A stretch of DNA of 64,000 nucleotides from Trichobilharzia szidati. Taxonomy: Eukaryota; Platyhelminthes; Trematoda; Strigeidida; Schistosomatidae. Below the pieces are notes generated by a model. It saw only the letters and a list, made by a program, of their open reading frames with translations. It did not search any database and was not told the origin of the DNA. Location: assembly GCA_944472155.2 (NCBI GenBank), contig OX235277.1:12100804-12164803 (forward strand), in the 5' to 3' direction. Within the stretch, counting starts at the first letter, position 1. Every line of letters starts with the position of its first letter. Shown one piece after another: positions 46,029 to 58,090 of the stretch. A program made the translations under genes and the position numbers.

Positions 46029-46374
46029 TAGAGCGATGAAAGCTTCAGAAATAAACAATCCAGCTCAGAGAACAAAACCACCTGCGAATTCCTGTTTTCT
46101 TTGACAACAGCGGGTAATACAGAATATTGAAGTAAGTTTTACTAGACATACATTTCAAAATTCAATGGCATTAACTTATATTACTAATAATAATAACGAT
46201 AGGTATATTTCAGATAAAAAAATACGAGAAGTGCTCACCGTTATGTATTGCATAACATTCACTCTCCATCCAGGATTTTCAAATGAAATAATAAAGTAAG
46301 CTGATATTTTAATGACCAGTCTATAATAGACAAATCTAAAGTGTGCAATTTACGAAACAACAGCCTAATATAGA

Positions 46375-47265
46375 TACACTGATGACAAAATCACTGTATG
46401 CAATGATTTGAGTCACGCTTCGTCTCTATTAGACTCCTTCAACAACGTACACAAAAGCATCGCTTTCACGATGGAGCATGAAGATGATGGAAAATTCTAT
46501 TTTTGGACGTAAAGTTGGAGAGAAAATACGACGGGACATTCGTAAGATCTGTATATCATAAAGACACATGGAGTGTTCTTTACTTGAATTTCAACAGCTT
46601 CTGCCCAGTGAGATACAAACGAACGCTGCCGAGAACGAATTATCTAGAGTGAAGAGAATATGTTCACCAAACAAACTAGACAGTGAGCTAATGCTTCTTT
46701 AGAACTGCTTGGAAGAAAATGGTTACCCACAAAGTTTCATTAACAGGTATGGGAAGAATGAACCCAAGAAGCTTGATATAGCTACAGTCAGTAAGAAGGC
46801 TATTTTCAGAAAACTCGACCACAAGGGCGATGATTTTATGAGGATGTTAAATAAAAGTCTAAGTGCAGCCCTGTCTAAGACGTATCCTGCATCGTTTTCA
46901 GTCTCTACCCCGAACAACCTCCTCAATGGTGCAGTCAAAGATTGACAAGTACCCCTCACATGTTACGTCCAACTGTGTATAGCAATTCACATGTATCTGC
47001 GGGAGCAGTTACATTGGAAGAACAGAATGGAGGGCCTACGTCAGATTCTGCGAATATGTACCAAGGAGCCTCCGGTTAAAAGGACCGAATTGTTTAAGCT
47101 ATTCAATGGTCGAACACCTGACGAGTAGATGTGATAAACAGATAAAGCACCTCAAGTCTTCTCAGGTTTGCTGAAGCTAAAGCAATAAAACGATTTAGGC
47201 CTTACTTAAGTGTCCAAAAGGAATCCGTTGTTGGACTTCAAATACCTTGGTGACTCACTTCTTAG
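46375..47265 (+). pseudogene. PLE family 1-like fragment, broken
   Basis: Plus-strand pieces in PLE order: Y-T-D-D-K-I-T-V-C-N-D (motif C, YTDD), then F-N-N-V-H-K-S-I-A-F-T-M-E, R-I-C-S-P-N-K-L and N-G-Y-P-Q-S-F-I-N-R. An open frame 46709-46945 covers K-G-D-D-F-M-R-M-L-N-K-S-L. A degraded GIY-YIG part follows (near 47000). Several stops and frameshifts. Confidence 0.7.
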
Positions 47266-47269
47266 TTAC

Positions 47270-48183
47270 TCTTTTTTTCTACTTTTGTTAACTTATCTTT
47301 TCACTCAACCTCCCTCTTTGTTTTTCGCCTTACTCTCTTAAGAGATAACTTTTGATTTTCTGAGTTCTGTTCACTGTATTACATCATCAAATTCTCGTCT
47401 GACTTCATGTGCACCGAAATTTTAAAACTTAGATCTTCTCTTATCTACTTACCTAACTACTACTAATTTTCTTTTGTTACAACACCAACAACACAACTGT
47501 TAATTCATTTTTTTCAAGAAACGTCTGTCTAACAAGATATATATATGTTTGTCACCATGACGCTCTGACAGTATGCTTGCTAATGGGCAACGGTTTGTTA
47601 AAATTGTACACTTTTTTATTTTATTATAGAATCCAGGTGTACACAGCTAATGAGAACCAACGAAATAAAATGGATCCAGATTATTCTGCGCCAATGTTTC
47701 TTCTTTCTTTGTTCAGAAATAATAAACGACAGTGTATCTTGTGATGCAGCGGTCTTCAATCGGAAAAAATTAACCCAAGCCTTGTGATGATAATTTTTTT
47801 TCCTCTCGTTTTAGAAATTCACAGCGTTAAGTTGGAAGTCAAGTTAAAAAAAGGCGTTACTCAAAGATACAACCCAATGACTGAAACAATAATTATTGGA
47901 GAAGATTTGGTGTGAAAATTGATGTCGCTCGGTGATTTAAGCTGCCCACGGATACTGCAGTGATTTGATTAGAATTCAAGGTAGTTTCGCATCAGTCATC
48001 GCATGTAAACATACTTTTATTCCTTCATATCTATTGCATATAAGACCCAAGGCAATAGAAGATATCTAATGATAATCTGTAACATTTTGAGCAGTATAAA
48101 AACCGGAAGTAAAGTTTACCGTATTTTAGAAAAAGAAATATACGATTCAGTTGGAATAGCTCTAACAAACTGACCTGAACACA
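47270..48183. other. Spacer between PLE fragments, nothing recognised
   Basis: AT-rich sequence with no motif. It may include the 3' UTR of the 46.4-47.3 kb PLE fragment. Confidence 0.4.
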
Positions 48184-49296
48184 TTGTTTCAACATATTGA
48201 CGGCACGCTTTACAGGCAAGTGGACGGGGTAGCAATGGGCTCCCCATTAGGTCCAATTCTGGCTGATTTCTTTCTAAGTAAGCTAGAAAATGGACCTCTG
48301 AACAACCTTATCAGAAAGCTCTCATTTTATTGCCGATATATGGATGACACCTTTATTCTTTGTGATAATGCTTCCGATAGGACTACAATAATTACTGAAT
48401 TCAATGAAGTACATCCGGCTATGAAATTCACATGCGAGGAGGAATCCCAAGACAGAATTGCCTTCCTCGATGTCCTACTTACAAGAAAACCAGACGGAAG
48501 CATAAAAAGAAATTTACATAGAAAAAGTACTTGGACGGGACAATATACACACTTTCATAGCTTCGTTCCCATCAAATACAAAAGGAATTTGGTGAAGACC
48601 CTTAGCCACAGAGTTAGAGCTATATGCTCTAAAGAAGTAATTAAAGATGAATTAAACATTGTATATTATACTTTAATTGAAAATGGTTATCCTGACAAGT
48701 TTATCAAGAAACATATGACGAAGAAGGCCGAAAAGGTCGTCCCACTATCTGTAAACAAGAAGCCCTTTTATATACGACAACAATTCAAGGGCGATAAACC
48801 AAGTGAGTTAATTACAAAGAAATTAAGAAAAGCAGTTCAAAGGGCTTTTAATGCTGGCGAACTACACATCTTATTCTCTACAAGACCGATGGGGCTACCT
48901 CGACTGAAAGATGAAGTACCCAGACTGGCCACTTCAAATTGTATTTATCAATTCAACTGCGCTTGTGGAGCGAGTTACATTGGCCGTTGCTCTAGGAACT
49001 TGATTTTTCGTGCTCGAGAACATATCCCACTATGGCTAAGTAAAGGTGTAGTTAAAAGTAATAACAGCTCGATATTAGACCATCTGGTGCAAACCGGTCA
49101 CAAAGCCAGCGTAGACGAATCCTTCTCCATAATATACCGGGTGCCCAACAAACTACCAAAATCCTCGAAGCACCGCTTACTCCAAACAGCAGAGGCTATT
49201 GCAATTCGCCTCAAACAACCAGCGCTCTGTGTCCAAAAGAAACAAGTCCAGCCCCTACTACTGCCCTGGCGCTCAGTAGAGACTATAAACTCATGA
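48184..49296 (+). pseudogene. PLE family 1 copy, 5'-truncated, open frame of 370 codons
   Basis: The frame opens directly into RT motif B (Y-R-Q-V-D-G-V-A-M-G-S-P-L-G-P) and continues with the catalytic Y-M-D-D-T-F-I-L-C. Then come F-L-D-V-L-L-T-R-K and WTGQYTHFHSF-V-P, then the connector. The GIY-YIG endonuclease follows (CIYQFNCACGASYIGRC, R-A-R-E-H-I-P-L-W-L, A-E-A-I-A). Fingers and motif A are missing, so it cannot make a full RT. The frame has no true ATG at its start. Lack of stops suggests a recent insertion. A hammerhead-like terminus follows at 49458. Confidence 0.85.
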
Positions 49297-49457
49297 ATTT
49301 GTACCATTACCTTTCCTAATTCTTCTGACATTCAGCTTATTTTAGTTTGATGCTATTCAGCTGTAATTTATCAATATTATTGATTTGATGTTATTTAAAC
49401 ATTAATGTCGTTCATAAGACTAATTCATTCATTCATTATAATGTATATATAATTGTA

Positions 49458-49498
49458 GAACCTGATGATGAATTTATCGAAAAGAGTTCTCTTTGTTC
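49458..49498 (+). ncRNA. Hammerhead ribozyme in PLE pseudo-LTR (intact core)
   Basis: GAAC (49458-49461) pairs with GTTC (49495-49498) as stem I. CTGATGA (49462-49468) is the exact conserved box. A short stem II region, TGAATTTATC, follows. GAA (49479-49481) is exact. AAGAG-TT-CTCTT (49482-49493) forms stem III, and T at 49494 is an allowed cleavage nucleotide. Type I layout. Weak point: stem II is only GAT/ATC-like and does not pair at its base. PLEs are known to carry minimal type I hammerheads. Confidence 0.65.
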
Positions 49499-50087
49499 AG
49501 TGTCTATTCTTTTGAAAATATTGTTTCCTTTCTAAAATCATAACGCTTACTAATTCAATATCTCACTTTCGTTATTATTCTTCTTATTACTTTTGTCGGC
49601 ATTAAAGATGTTCGATTTCCTGTGATCTACTTTCTATCATATTTCATTGGACGCCATATTATATTCTACCACTTTTGTAAACAAAGAAGCCGTTTCTTAC
49701 AGCTGGTAGATTTATGTGTAAACGTCACACTGGAATATCCTAAAATATAACCACTATGTTCACATCACATATGCATATGTAAATGTCACTGAAACGCAGA
49801 AAAATTTAGATAAATCAGGAGTTGAAATGTCATTGTGTGGGCTAACTCGGTGAACTATTTATTGAAATTTATTAGTTACCCTTACTGAAGACCTTTATGT
49901 TATTGATAAAACACCAAATAGAAGGACTTTCATTGAATTCTAGATTTTCCCTCTATTATTGACCGAATAGTGCTCGGTCTCAGGTTGACATGTCGGCTTC
50001 TTGTGCAGATGCTTCGACGATGTCTGAGCATGTAATTAGAATTTAATTGGTGGATTCAATGAAATAATTAATATGACCAGTTGCACA

Positions 50088-50285
50088 AGAGGTGGCTCTC
50101 GTGGAGGAAGTGGTCTAGAGGATAAGGCTTTGGAGTTTGAAACTATGGGCACTGGGTTCGAGCCTCAGTGGGAACATCATCACTCACTGGAGAATACAGG
50201 CACATCAAGATGACGAGTTCCAAACAGGACGAAATACACTTTATGCTGGATCCACTGCTAGTCACCATCCACCAATTAAATTCTA
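50088..50285 (+). repeat. SM-alpha SINE with degenerate hammerhead
   Basis: tRNA-like head: GTGGTCTAGAGGATAAGGC (box A), then CTGGGTTCGAGCCTC (box B). Downstream is GATGACGAGTTCC-AAACAGGACGAAATAC and CTGGATCCACTGCTA-TCACCATCC. This is close to the SM-alpha hammerhead and its 3' flank as I remember them. The cleavage-site base is G where A, C or U is needed, and the first two box bases are changed, so it is probably inactive. Confidence 0.7.
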
Positions 50286-50317
50286 AATAGAAGGACTGTT
50301 TACAATGTTATCAGTGT

Positions 50318-51600
50318 GTGTACTACACGTATACTGAAACACTTTTAGTGATGAACAGCATAAGTAAAATAAATGTCTTGCAATTAGTAGTGTTCTCTGA
50401 GCTGGTTGGTTTAGTTGCGGAGGTAAAACTTAAATTATTCGAAGCTCTCACTCAGAAGCTGTCTATTCAAGTTCCCTCAACATCTCATTCAGACAAATAT
50501 GAAAGCATCTCAAATTCTATCAGTGAGTTCAACTACGACCCAATATCTGGTCTCGTATTTGATGCATGGTTCAACGGATATGAAGACGTTTTCCGTATTG
50601 AATGCTTCATGTTTGATTATGCTGCCAAAGTCCGGTTGTTACCGCGAAACCTTGGTACTATTGAGCATAATGAAAATGATAATTTTACTCTGCCTAAGAA
50701 CCCATGTGAGTTATCTTTTGATGAGAAACTCACCATTTTATCACACATTTTTGGTGAACAGTTATCCATGTTTAATATTCGGTATCAATGTATTCAGTTG
50801 ACCAAAGTGTCTTCCGATGAATGTGTCATTTACGCTGGCAAAGTGAACAAGGAATGTGAAAGGTTCAAACCACACGAAATGACACCAGATCAGTTCAAGT
50901 GCTTGATTTTTATTTGTGGTTTGAAGAAACCAGAAGATGCTGACATAAGAACTCGACTTCAATCACTCGTGGGACAAGACCCGAAAATGACTTTATTAGT
51001 GGTGACAGCAGAATGCCAACACTTAATGAACTTGAAGCACGACACTTCTATGAAAACCAAAGTCGTCTGAATTTAGTTCAATTAACGCAGCGACAGCTAC
51101 CCCGACTACCATTAAGCATATAGCACGTCAGTCTCAAAATTCAGCTAAACCCCCGTCAGTGTGCTGATACTGTGGTTCATGGCATTTTGTCAAGTTTCGT
51201 CCTTTCAAGAAAGATAAATGCCGCAAGTGTCACCCTTTTGGACATAAACAGGGTTACTGACCACCACAGAAGAACTCTTCAGTGAAGAACAGACGTAGTC
51301 CTTTCAAGCCAAAACACTCTCCTCGGATTTAGACCATTTTCACAACTTAAAAAGTGGATTTCGCCAGCAAACGCAAGTACATTACTCTATCTATTAACAG
51401 CAAGCCTATTCGTATTCAGCTAGATACGGCATCAGATATAGCCTTAATTTCCCAATCACGTGGAGCAAACTTAGGTGCCCACAGATTCTGCCGACAGAGC
51501 ATTTCGCTAAGAATGCCTCTGGAGATATACTGAAACTTATGGGTGAGACAAATTGCCATGTTCAGTTTGGTGAGCATCAGTTCAGCTCTATTATTTCAAA
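50318..51600 (+). pseudogene. Gypsy-type LTR retrotransposon remnant: gag, zinc knuckle, protease start
   Basis: An open frame of 250 codons (first ATG at 50351) resembles a Gypsy Gag capsid: W-F-x-G-Y-E-D-V-F, K-V-R-L-L-P-R-N-L-G, L-P-K-N-P-C-E-L-S-F-D-E-K, then R-Y-Q-C-I. Past its stop, and in another frame, lies a zinc knuckle Y-C-G-S-W-H...C-R-K-C-H...G-H-K. Then comes an aspartic protease start I-Q-L-D-T-A-S-D-I-A (catalytic D-T/S) near 51420. In-frame stops interrupt knuckle and protease; RT and integrase are absent. Clade (Mag/Saci-like) is a guess. Confidence 0.65.
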
Positions 51601-51970
51601 ATAAATTTTTATTTATGACATAAAGCCGTTAACTGCGTTGCATTATGGTTGTTACTATTATTTCGATAAATGAAAAAGTGAATTACCTTTAGCACTGTTT
51701 GCATCTCACACCTCTCCAAATCGCTTGATGCTGCATTTATAAACTCATTATCTCCAAATGAAGGTTCACTAGCTAGAGAGTATTATATGGGATGCTGTGT
51801 TGATTTTGTAAAGGATTGACGACTGATATATTTTTGATTGCACACTAGTCAGTAACTAGTGTAATGCGTCTAGTCCTATCTTCGGTGCAGACTGAATTCT
51901 ATCAGTCATGTTTGCAATGTGGCCACCATGCTAGGTGGCTCGCCATTACGGTGCACTGTGAATTGTTGGT

Positions 51971-52027
51971 ATTAGATGGTTGGAGGCAATCGGCAGGCTT
52001 CCTGCCGATTGCCTCCAACCATCTAAT
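51971..52027. repeat. Perfect 27-bp inverted repeat with 3-base loop
   Basis: 51971-51997 is the exact reverse complement of 52001-52027, with loop CTT. The words GACGACTGATAT occur on both sides (about 51826 and 52029). It would form a very stable hairpin in RNA or a cruciform in DNA. Confidence 0.9.
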
Positions 52028-52214
52028 GACGACTGATATGTGTCAGTTATCACACACGATATACATTCTAGATTCGTGAGCGTGAATCAAAACAAAACAC
52101 TGAAACCTAAATGTTAAAGGGGGGCATAATGATTCGGATTTCTTTAAGGTGTTTGACTGTTGCTGTTTAACTTCAAGGTACAACTTCTTTTACTGTTACT
52201 AGTATTACTAGTAT

Positions 52215-52790
52215 TCTTTTGGGTTCGCAATGGAGTAAAAAGCTTCAGCTGCACACCTTTATTTAGCTTCAGTCTCAGCCGTTCCTATTCTAGATTGTTC
52301 TAAGATTGTTTGTAGGCTAACATCTCCTCCTAACATGGTCTCTTCCATGTCATCTTTTGGTCTACACCCAACTCGCCCATGGTCTCTAACTTGCGTTCCA
52401 CTTAGAGGTCTGCTTTTGTGTGATATCTTTGAATAGTCTCCACAGTGTGTATCAAAATTCATCTCCATTTACACTTGGATATTAGTTAGGCAAAAGGTTC
52501 TTGGTTGGTTCTTTGCAGAGTTGTTTGTGACTTACCCTTTCCGACAATCCGATCTTCATGATCGGGCGAAGCCAGCTGTTTAGATATATCCGTAGCTTAT
52601 TGAAAATGGATTTTGAAATTTACCGAGTCACTAAACCATAAAGCCTTGGCTCGAGCATAATGCTGAAAATCTGAAACCTGTTCACTGTGCAAAACTCGTA
52701 CCTTTAAAAAAACAGTTTGTAGTCATTTTGAGGTTCAAAATTACCCTGCATAGTACTAGAACCTTATATGATCACTACTGCAGGTAAGTT
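52215..52790 (-). mobile_element. RTE-like 3' remnant, decayed
   Basis: The word order (AAAGCTTCAGCTGCACACC, ATCTCCTCCTAACATGG, CCACTTAGAGGTCTGC, GGTTCTTGGTTGGTTC, ATCCGATCTTCATGATCGGG) follows the other minus-strand RTE copies. No long open frame. Confidence 0.55.
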
Positions 52791-55534
52791 GTCTCATGTT
52801 CCGCAAGTAATCATGACACATCAATGACCTCCTTGGAATAAATCCAGAAAGATGAATGGTAACATTCACTTCTTCAGGTATCGAATCCTGAAATTTTCAT
52901 AAACAGTACCTTCTTTGGCAGTATGATTTAGCTACTGGAAATTACCTGATTCATGTTTCTTTCAATAAACTTGATAGATTTGATGAATATCCCGGAAGAG
53001 TGTTTGATCTTGAACTCAGAGGTGATGATTTTAGTGAAGTTATCAAAAGTTATCTTTCAGAACTTATACTTCTTTGGCTACAACAGCGTATTTAATCTTC
53101 TTTTATCACTTGACTTCATCCAGCTTCACCTTGTCTTCCTCTTCTTTACCGTATTGTGTTGTACTCACCGTACTTTTGACTTTTGGACAACGCGGTTTAC
53201 TCTATAGTCGTTATTTGATTCACCTCTTTTAGTTACGTCCAGCCGGGATAAACAGGTGTTAAGCTGGGCTTCAAACGAGCGAAATAGTAATCCAGTGTTT
53301 CTGGCTAGTTGGTAAGAATTCACATTGGACTGTTCAATTAGTAAGTCAGTATGAAAATTGTGGATTTCATCCACCAATATACCTATTTGATAATCTTATA
53401 AAATTTTGTAATCCCACTAAACATCTTGTTAATTACCTTTGCTTTTGTTAGACGTTTATTGATTGCGCAATAAAAATACCTTTTTCCGTATATCAACTAT
53501 GGCCATACAGTTAAAATTGAGGTTGTTGAGTATGGAAATAATTCTTCTGCGAACAAAAGTCATTTTTTTAATAATGTCTAAATAGGTGTATTTTGGTGTA
53601 GTTGGGTTCTCTGAGTTGGATGATTTATTTGCGAAACTTTCATTGCCATTTAGTTTTATTCCTTTATGTTCCCAGTGGAACACATTAGCTTCAAGCTAGA
53701 GGCTGGAAAAGAGCTAGCGGCGGTCAAACGAAAACATGGCACAAGTCAGTGAAATCTACAACAGTTAGTCTAAGCCACGTAGGAAGGTGTAGACTTCCTG
53801 GTTGGGGTCCTCGGGACGGTAAAATCCAATGGTTGGAAACAATTGGTGACATGGCTCAAAATCGTTCTCACTGGCGCAGATGCATCCACTCCTTGTGACT
53901 TATGATTTCCAATTAAACTGTTTTGTTCTTCGTTATTACTATACCTTTGTCTCACACCTCTGTTTACAGTCTATATTATGCATTTCTCCTACTTTCTTCT
54001 CTTGCTTTGTGTGCTACAAGAATGGAGTGTGGCGACTTGAACTGCCGCACATATGTGCAAAGTTCTATGTCGAAAACCGACCGATACTTGCCCACTCCAA
54101 TGCTTCCATCTTAAACAATTAGTGGCATTGGTATACAAGTAATCTACATTATGAACTAATCTAAATCGGTCAATATACATAAATAAGCGATGAGAAGAAA
54201 TTATCTTAGCTTACTTGGCTATTCCTAGTAAATTAGATTCACCCCACTTCAGAAAACGGAAACCATCATGATGACCTCTTTACGGAATTAGTATTTAAAC
54301 ACACAAGATGAATTTTTAACATTTAAGGATTTTAAATCATGCAAATATTCGAAATTCGTGTGCATTTAATGGCTGTATTTTCTAATTGCTTACCCAATAT
54401 CATATGGGATAATGACTATGGCTGAGGACTGTTCTCACGGTTCACTACAACTGGTCGAGTGATATTGACTGGTTAATAAGCTAACAATCTATAGGTCACG
54501 CGTGAAATATCCATTCTTTATGGATTGAAATAACTGGTGTAGTGATTTTTGCACCGGATATGTTGGTAAGATTGAATACCTAATAGGTAGATAATCATTA
54601 CCCAACCTGAATATATGGAAAACAAAACCAGATGTTTCTACACATATGGTTACTTAACGATTCGTAAACATTCATAGATATGTGGAAATTCTATTCTGTT
54701 TACTCTGAGTGATATCTGATAGACTGTAAGACTTGTAAACTAAACTATCAACAATATTACTATGACTTATGGCTTGGTAAAGTTACCCTTCTTCAGTAAA
54801 ACAAAATCAGATGTTCTACAACGCTTGCATCTGACTTTCTCCTCAGGGCGAAGTTCATATGTAGGGAACTATGGATGATCCTACCGACATTTTAGTGTAT
54901 GTCTAACGACCGACTAAAATATTCGAGGCGGTTTCAACAGTATAAAGAGTACTATAGAATATGTTGTATTGAAGTGACCGACATTTTATACTTCCAAATA
55001 AAGCTTTATGTCACCAGTATACTTCTACGTGATTCACTATATTCTTCACCCATATAAACAAAAGTAAGCGCAAAAATTTAAACATAAATCGCCTGAACAT
55101 TTATTACTACTTTCTTACTGAACAATAGAATACCGCCTGTTATTGAAAAGATTCGAAGCTAAATTTAACCCCACAATGTAACTAAATTATTGAATAAGTG
55201 GAAACCCAACTTTATAACGTGATATACTTGTTAATTTTTCGTCAAATTTATGAACAATGAAAGGAAACATATGTTGTGTTTTACATCTAAGTATATCATT
55301 CCATCAGCTTTTAGTCAAAATCTCTTCTTGACTACTTGAAAACTGTGCTATGAAAATCTGGAATCTTTTTTGAGTGGCATTGGCTAACTGTGTGGTTGAG
55401 TTCTTGGTTTTATCCAATTGTATTTAAGACTACAGGATCAGTAGGGAAGAGAATGGTGTTTCAGATTTGATTAATCAATCAGTTAGAACAGGATAGATCA
55501 ATCAAAGTTAAGTGTTCAAGAATTCGTTTGTTGA
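52791..55534. other. No element recognised, except a short SINE-tail-like piece
   Basis: Near 53660-53715, TATGTTCCCAGTGGAACAC and AGCTTCAAGCTAGAGGC match the tail of the tRNA-Glu-like SINE at 5195-5430. The rest shows no gene or repeat. Confidence 0.45.
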
Positions 55535-56092
55535 AATTTGATTGATTGGCTACAAGGTTTCCTTATTAGCTGACATTGGTTAGGGAACCAATGGAAGACC
55601 TAAAGTACTTAACAACCGTGTCGTCCTAGTTCAGGAATCTTCATCAGTACGCACACATCGCCCGGGTTCGAACCTAGAACTTTCGGGTTACAAAGCCAGC
55701 TCGTATACTATTCAGCCACTAGGACCTCATTCAAGGGTTCATGAATTCTAACTTCTACTAATTCGTGATTAAGTGTGATCACCAAGCAATGCCTTCAGCG
55801 AGTATTTGTCTTTACACCTAATCTGCTGTACTCTATTGGTCACGATTTCCTTCTAGAACCCCCAGGTAGCTACGTACTTGAATACGGTCAGCCGATAGTG
55901 GGCATCTCATTGATACTAAAGTATTGGGTTATAGGAACCATTAGGGTGAAGCAGGCTCTGTGCAAATACATATAATCGCCGAAGACATTGGATAATGTTT
56001 GCGCTATGTCGTAAATTGACAGAAGGTGGAATTCATAGATCATTGGATCAGGTCCCAGTGGCTTAATGGTTTACGAGCTCGCCTTATAATTA
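55535..56092 (+). repeat. SM-alpha-like repeat, head-to-head inverted pair
   Basis: 55535-55905 is a minus copy: GTGGCTGAATAGT-like box A, GGTTCGAACCCGGG (box B), then TACTGATGAAGATTCC (CTGATGA box intact) and CTAGGACGACACGG, where GAA has become GAC. 55935-56092 is the plus arm (CGCCGAAGACATTGG to CCCAGTGGCTTAATGG and GAGCTCGCC), ending before box B. The arms meet near 55910. Confidence 0.65.
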
Positions 56093-56439
56093 TAAGTATT
56101 TGTCATTGATATCACATTAATGAAAAACAAGACAAGTAGTTCAGCTAAGATGCTCTTTTCGGAGGATTCATTTTCTGTTTTAGCTAAACAGTCGCCTTCA
56201 TATGTCATATATGTACACCAGTCAGAGTTCACTCAAAAATAAATCGTCCAAGATAGTCGCTCCGTCTTTTTTTAAGGATTTTTATATTTAATGCTGAAAT
56301 AAACATCATGTCATTGATCTTGAAATTGACGCAATCGTTAAAAAACCCTATAAATAAGCAAAAATATATCTTATATTAGTCTGATCTTTTTGTTAACTGA
56401 TTGGACTGAATTTTTCAGCCTCTGTTGGCCTAAAGAAGT

Positions 56440-56740
56440 TATGGCTGATAGTTGTCGCACAAGGTGGGTCTAGTGGCTCGAGTGACATGGTCGATGACTC
56501 TGTCGCTGAAAGTGCCAAATGTACTTTTAAAGAAGTTATAACTTATCTACTGAGAAAATTAGCTCACCTGGTCCTCGTCGCCTATTAAACAATAAGTTCA
56601 ATTTAGAAACGAAAGGTGCAGTGCTCGAATTTTAGTGGAACCTCCATTAGTCACTAGTAATGCAGGTACATCTAAATGATAACTGTCAAAATGGACGAAA
56701 ATTCTCGTCATAGGATTCTTCTACTAATTTGCTAAAACCA
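56440..56740 (+). repeat. SM-alpha SINE, interrupted copy with degenerate hammerhead
   Basis: Head GTGGGTCTAGTGGCTCGAG near 56464 is followed, after an interruption of ~100 bases, by a box B-like piece. Then come CATCTAAATGATAACTGTC, AAAATGGACGAAAATTC and TCGTCATAGGATTC at 56672-56725, the SM-alpha hammerhead order with a damaged core. Confidence 0.5.
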
Positions 56741-58020
56741 AGATAACACGCGGGAAATCCGGCTGGTAAATACACCCTATCAGTTTTCCTCAGTCGACGA
56801 AAATGCCTCCTCATTTCCCATGACTTTCAACTCAATAATACTTGGTACAATCAGATATCAAATATAAGAGGTGTTTTTTTTCAAAACAAATTTATTTACA
56901 TAAAGAAGCAGTTTATTCACAAAGCAACAATTTTAGTATACATTCTTCTTGATTATGTTTGTGTTCATAAAAATGTATCTACTTAAGCATAGGAATCTTT
57001 TCTTGATACATTAGGGCACATCAGCGAATTTCTCTAAGTGGCTGCATGTTTAGAGATATTCTGACAATACTGGAACGAATTAGGAAGCGAGGATATCTAG
57101 AGTGAGGCAGATTCTTTGTATTACAAGTTCAGTCTTCTGTTGAATTAGATTAGCTCTCTTATCAACGAAAAAGTATCCAAGAGGCGCAAAACACTTATAA
57201 TTCTGCCTCAGATATTTGCATTAATTCCCGTTTAAAATGTGTAGATGTTTCTAGTAGCATGGCGCTGAGGACCACGTAAAAGACATAAGTGCATTAAATA
57301 TAAAGTGAAGGAATTCGGACTTAGGGTGAATATGATCTTTCCATTCCTATTGGATGGAACCAATGTAACAGACTGAACTAGAGAGAACAAATCGCGATAA
57401 CATTTTCTTTCCGAACACAGTTGATTAAAATAGCTTCAGCGGATTTGATGACAACTGGCTTGCTTTCAGTTCATTATCTCAAAAGTTTTCCATGCGTCAA
57501 CAAGGTGACTGGTGAGAGCACTACTGAAAAAATTTGTTTTTCTGACACATGGATATTCAGAGAATCTAATGTGTGTCTTATTTCGTTGCCTGCCTCAGGG
57601 ATATTCAAATAATTTCAACAAGATTCATTCTTTGGTTACATGACTAGTCTTCACTTGGACGCAGTATATCGCAACCATTACTCCAGTTACTTGTTGATTA
57701 CTCTCATGTCATAATCATTCAAGAACATGGCTCACACTAACTGTCAACGATTTGAATTCTCATTTGTGCGGCTTCTTGTTCGTTTGTTAGTCAACATGCT
57801 GATTGCATACTGATACTCCTTCTACACCATTGGTTGTTCTATTCATATACGCCGACTCACACAACAGATGGTTAGTTAGAAACTTAGTAGTCATATGTAA
57901 GTGTCAAAAGCTACGAATTAGTCGGGAAAAAAATGAAATTTTTATGTGGGAAACGATTCCCAAAATATTCAGATACTGTTGGTCGACTCTACAGGCAATC
58001 ATTTAAAATTGAACCTACTA
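56741..58020. other. Upstream flank of the intact PLE, nothing recognised
   Basis: Short open frames (57421-57612, 57803-58006) have no domain. No second PLE terminus was seen. Confidence 0.4.
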
Positions 58021-58029
58021 ATTGGCTGA

Positions 58030-58075
58030 ATTACTTCGTCGAAAAGAAAATTTTCTTCGCTGCAACTGTCTTTTT
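58030..58075 (+). repeat. 5' partial pseudo-LTR of the intact PLE
   Basis: From 58033 the sequence ACTTCGTCGAAAAGAAAA, TTTTCTTCGCTGCAACTGTC is identical to 61123-61160 downstream of the PLE. The element is therefore bounded by direct repeats 3.1 kb apart. The upstream part of the hammerhead (stem I strand and CTGATGA box) is altered here. Confidence 0.75.
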
Positions 58076-58090
58076 ATTCCCTATGATCAA

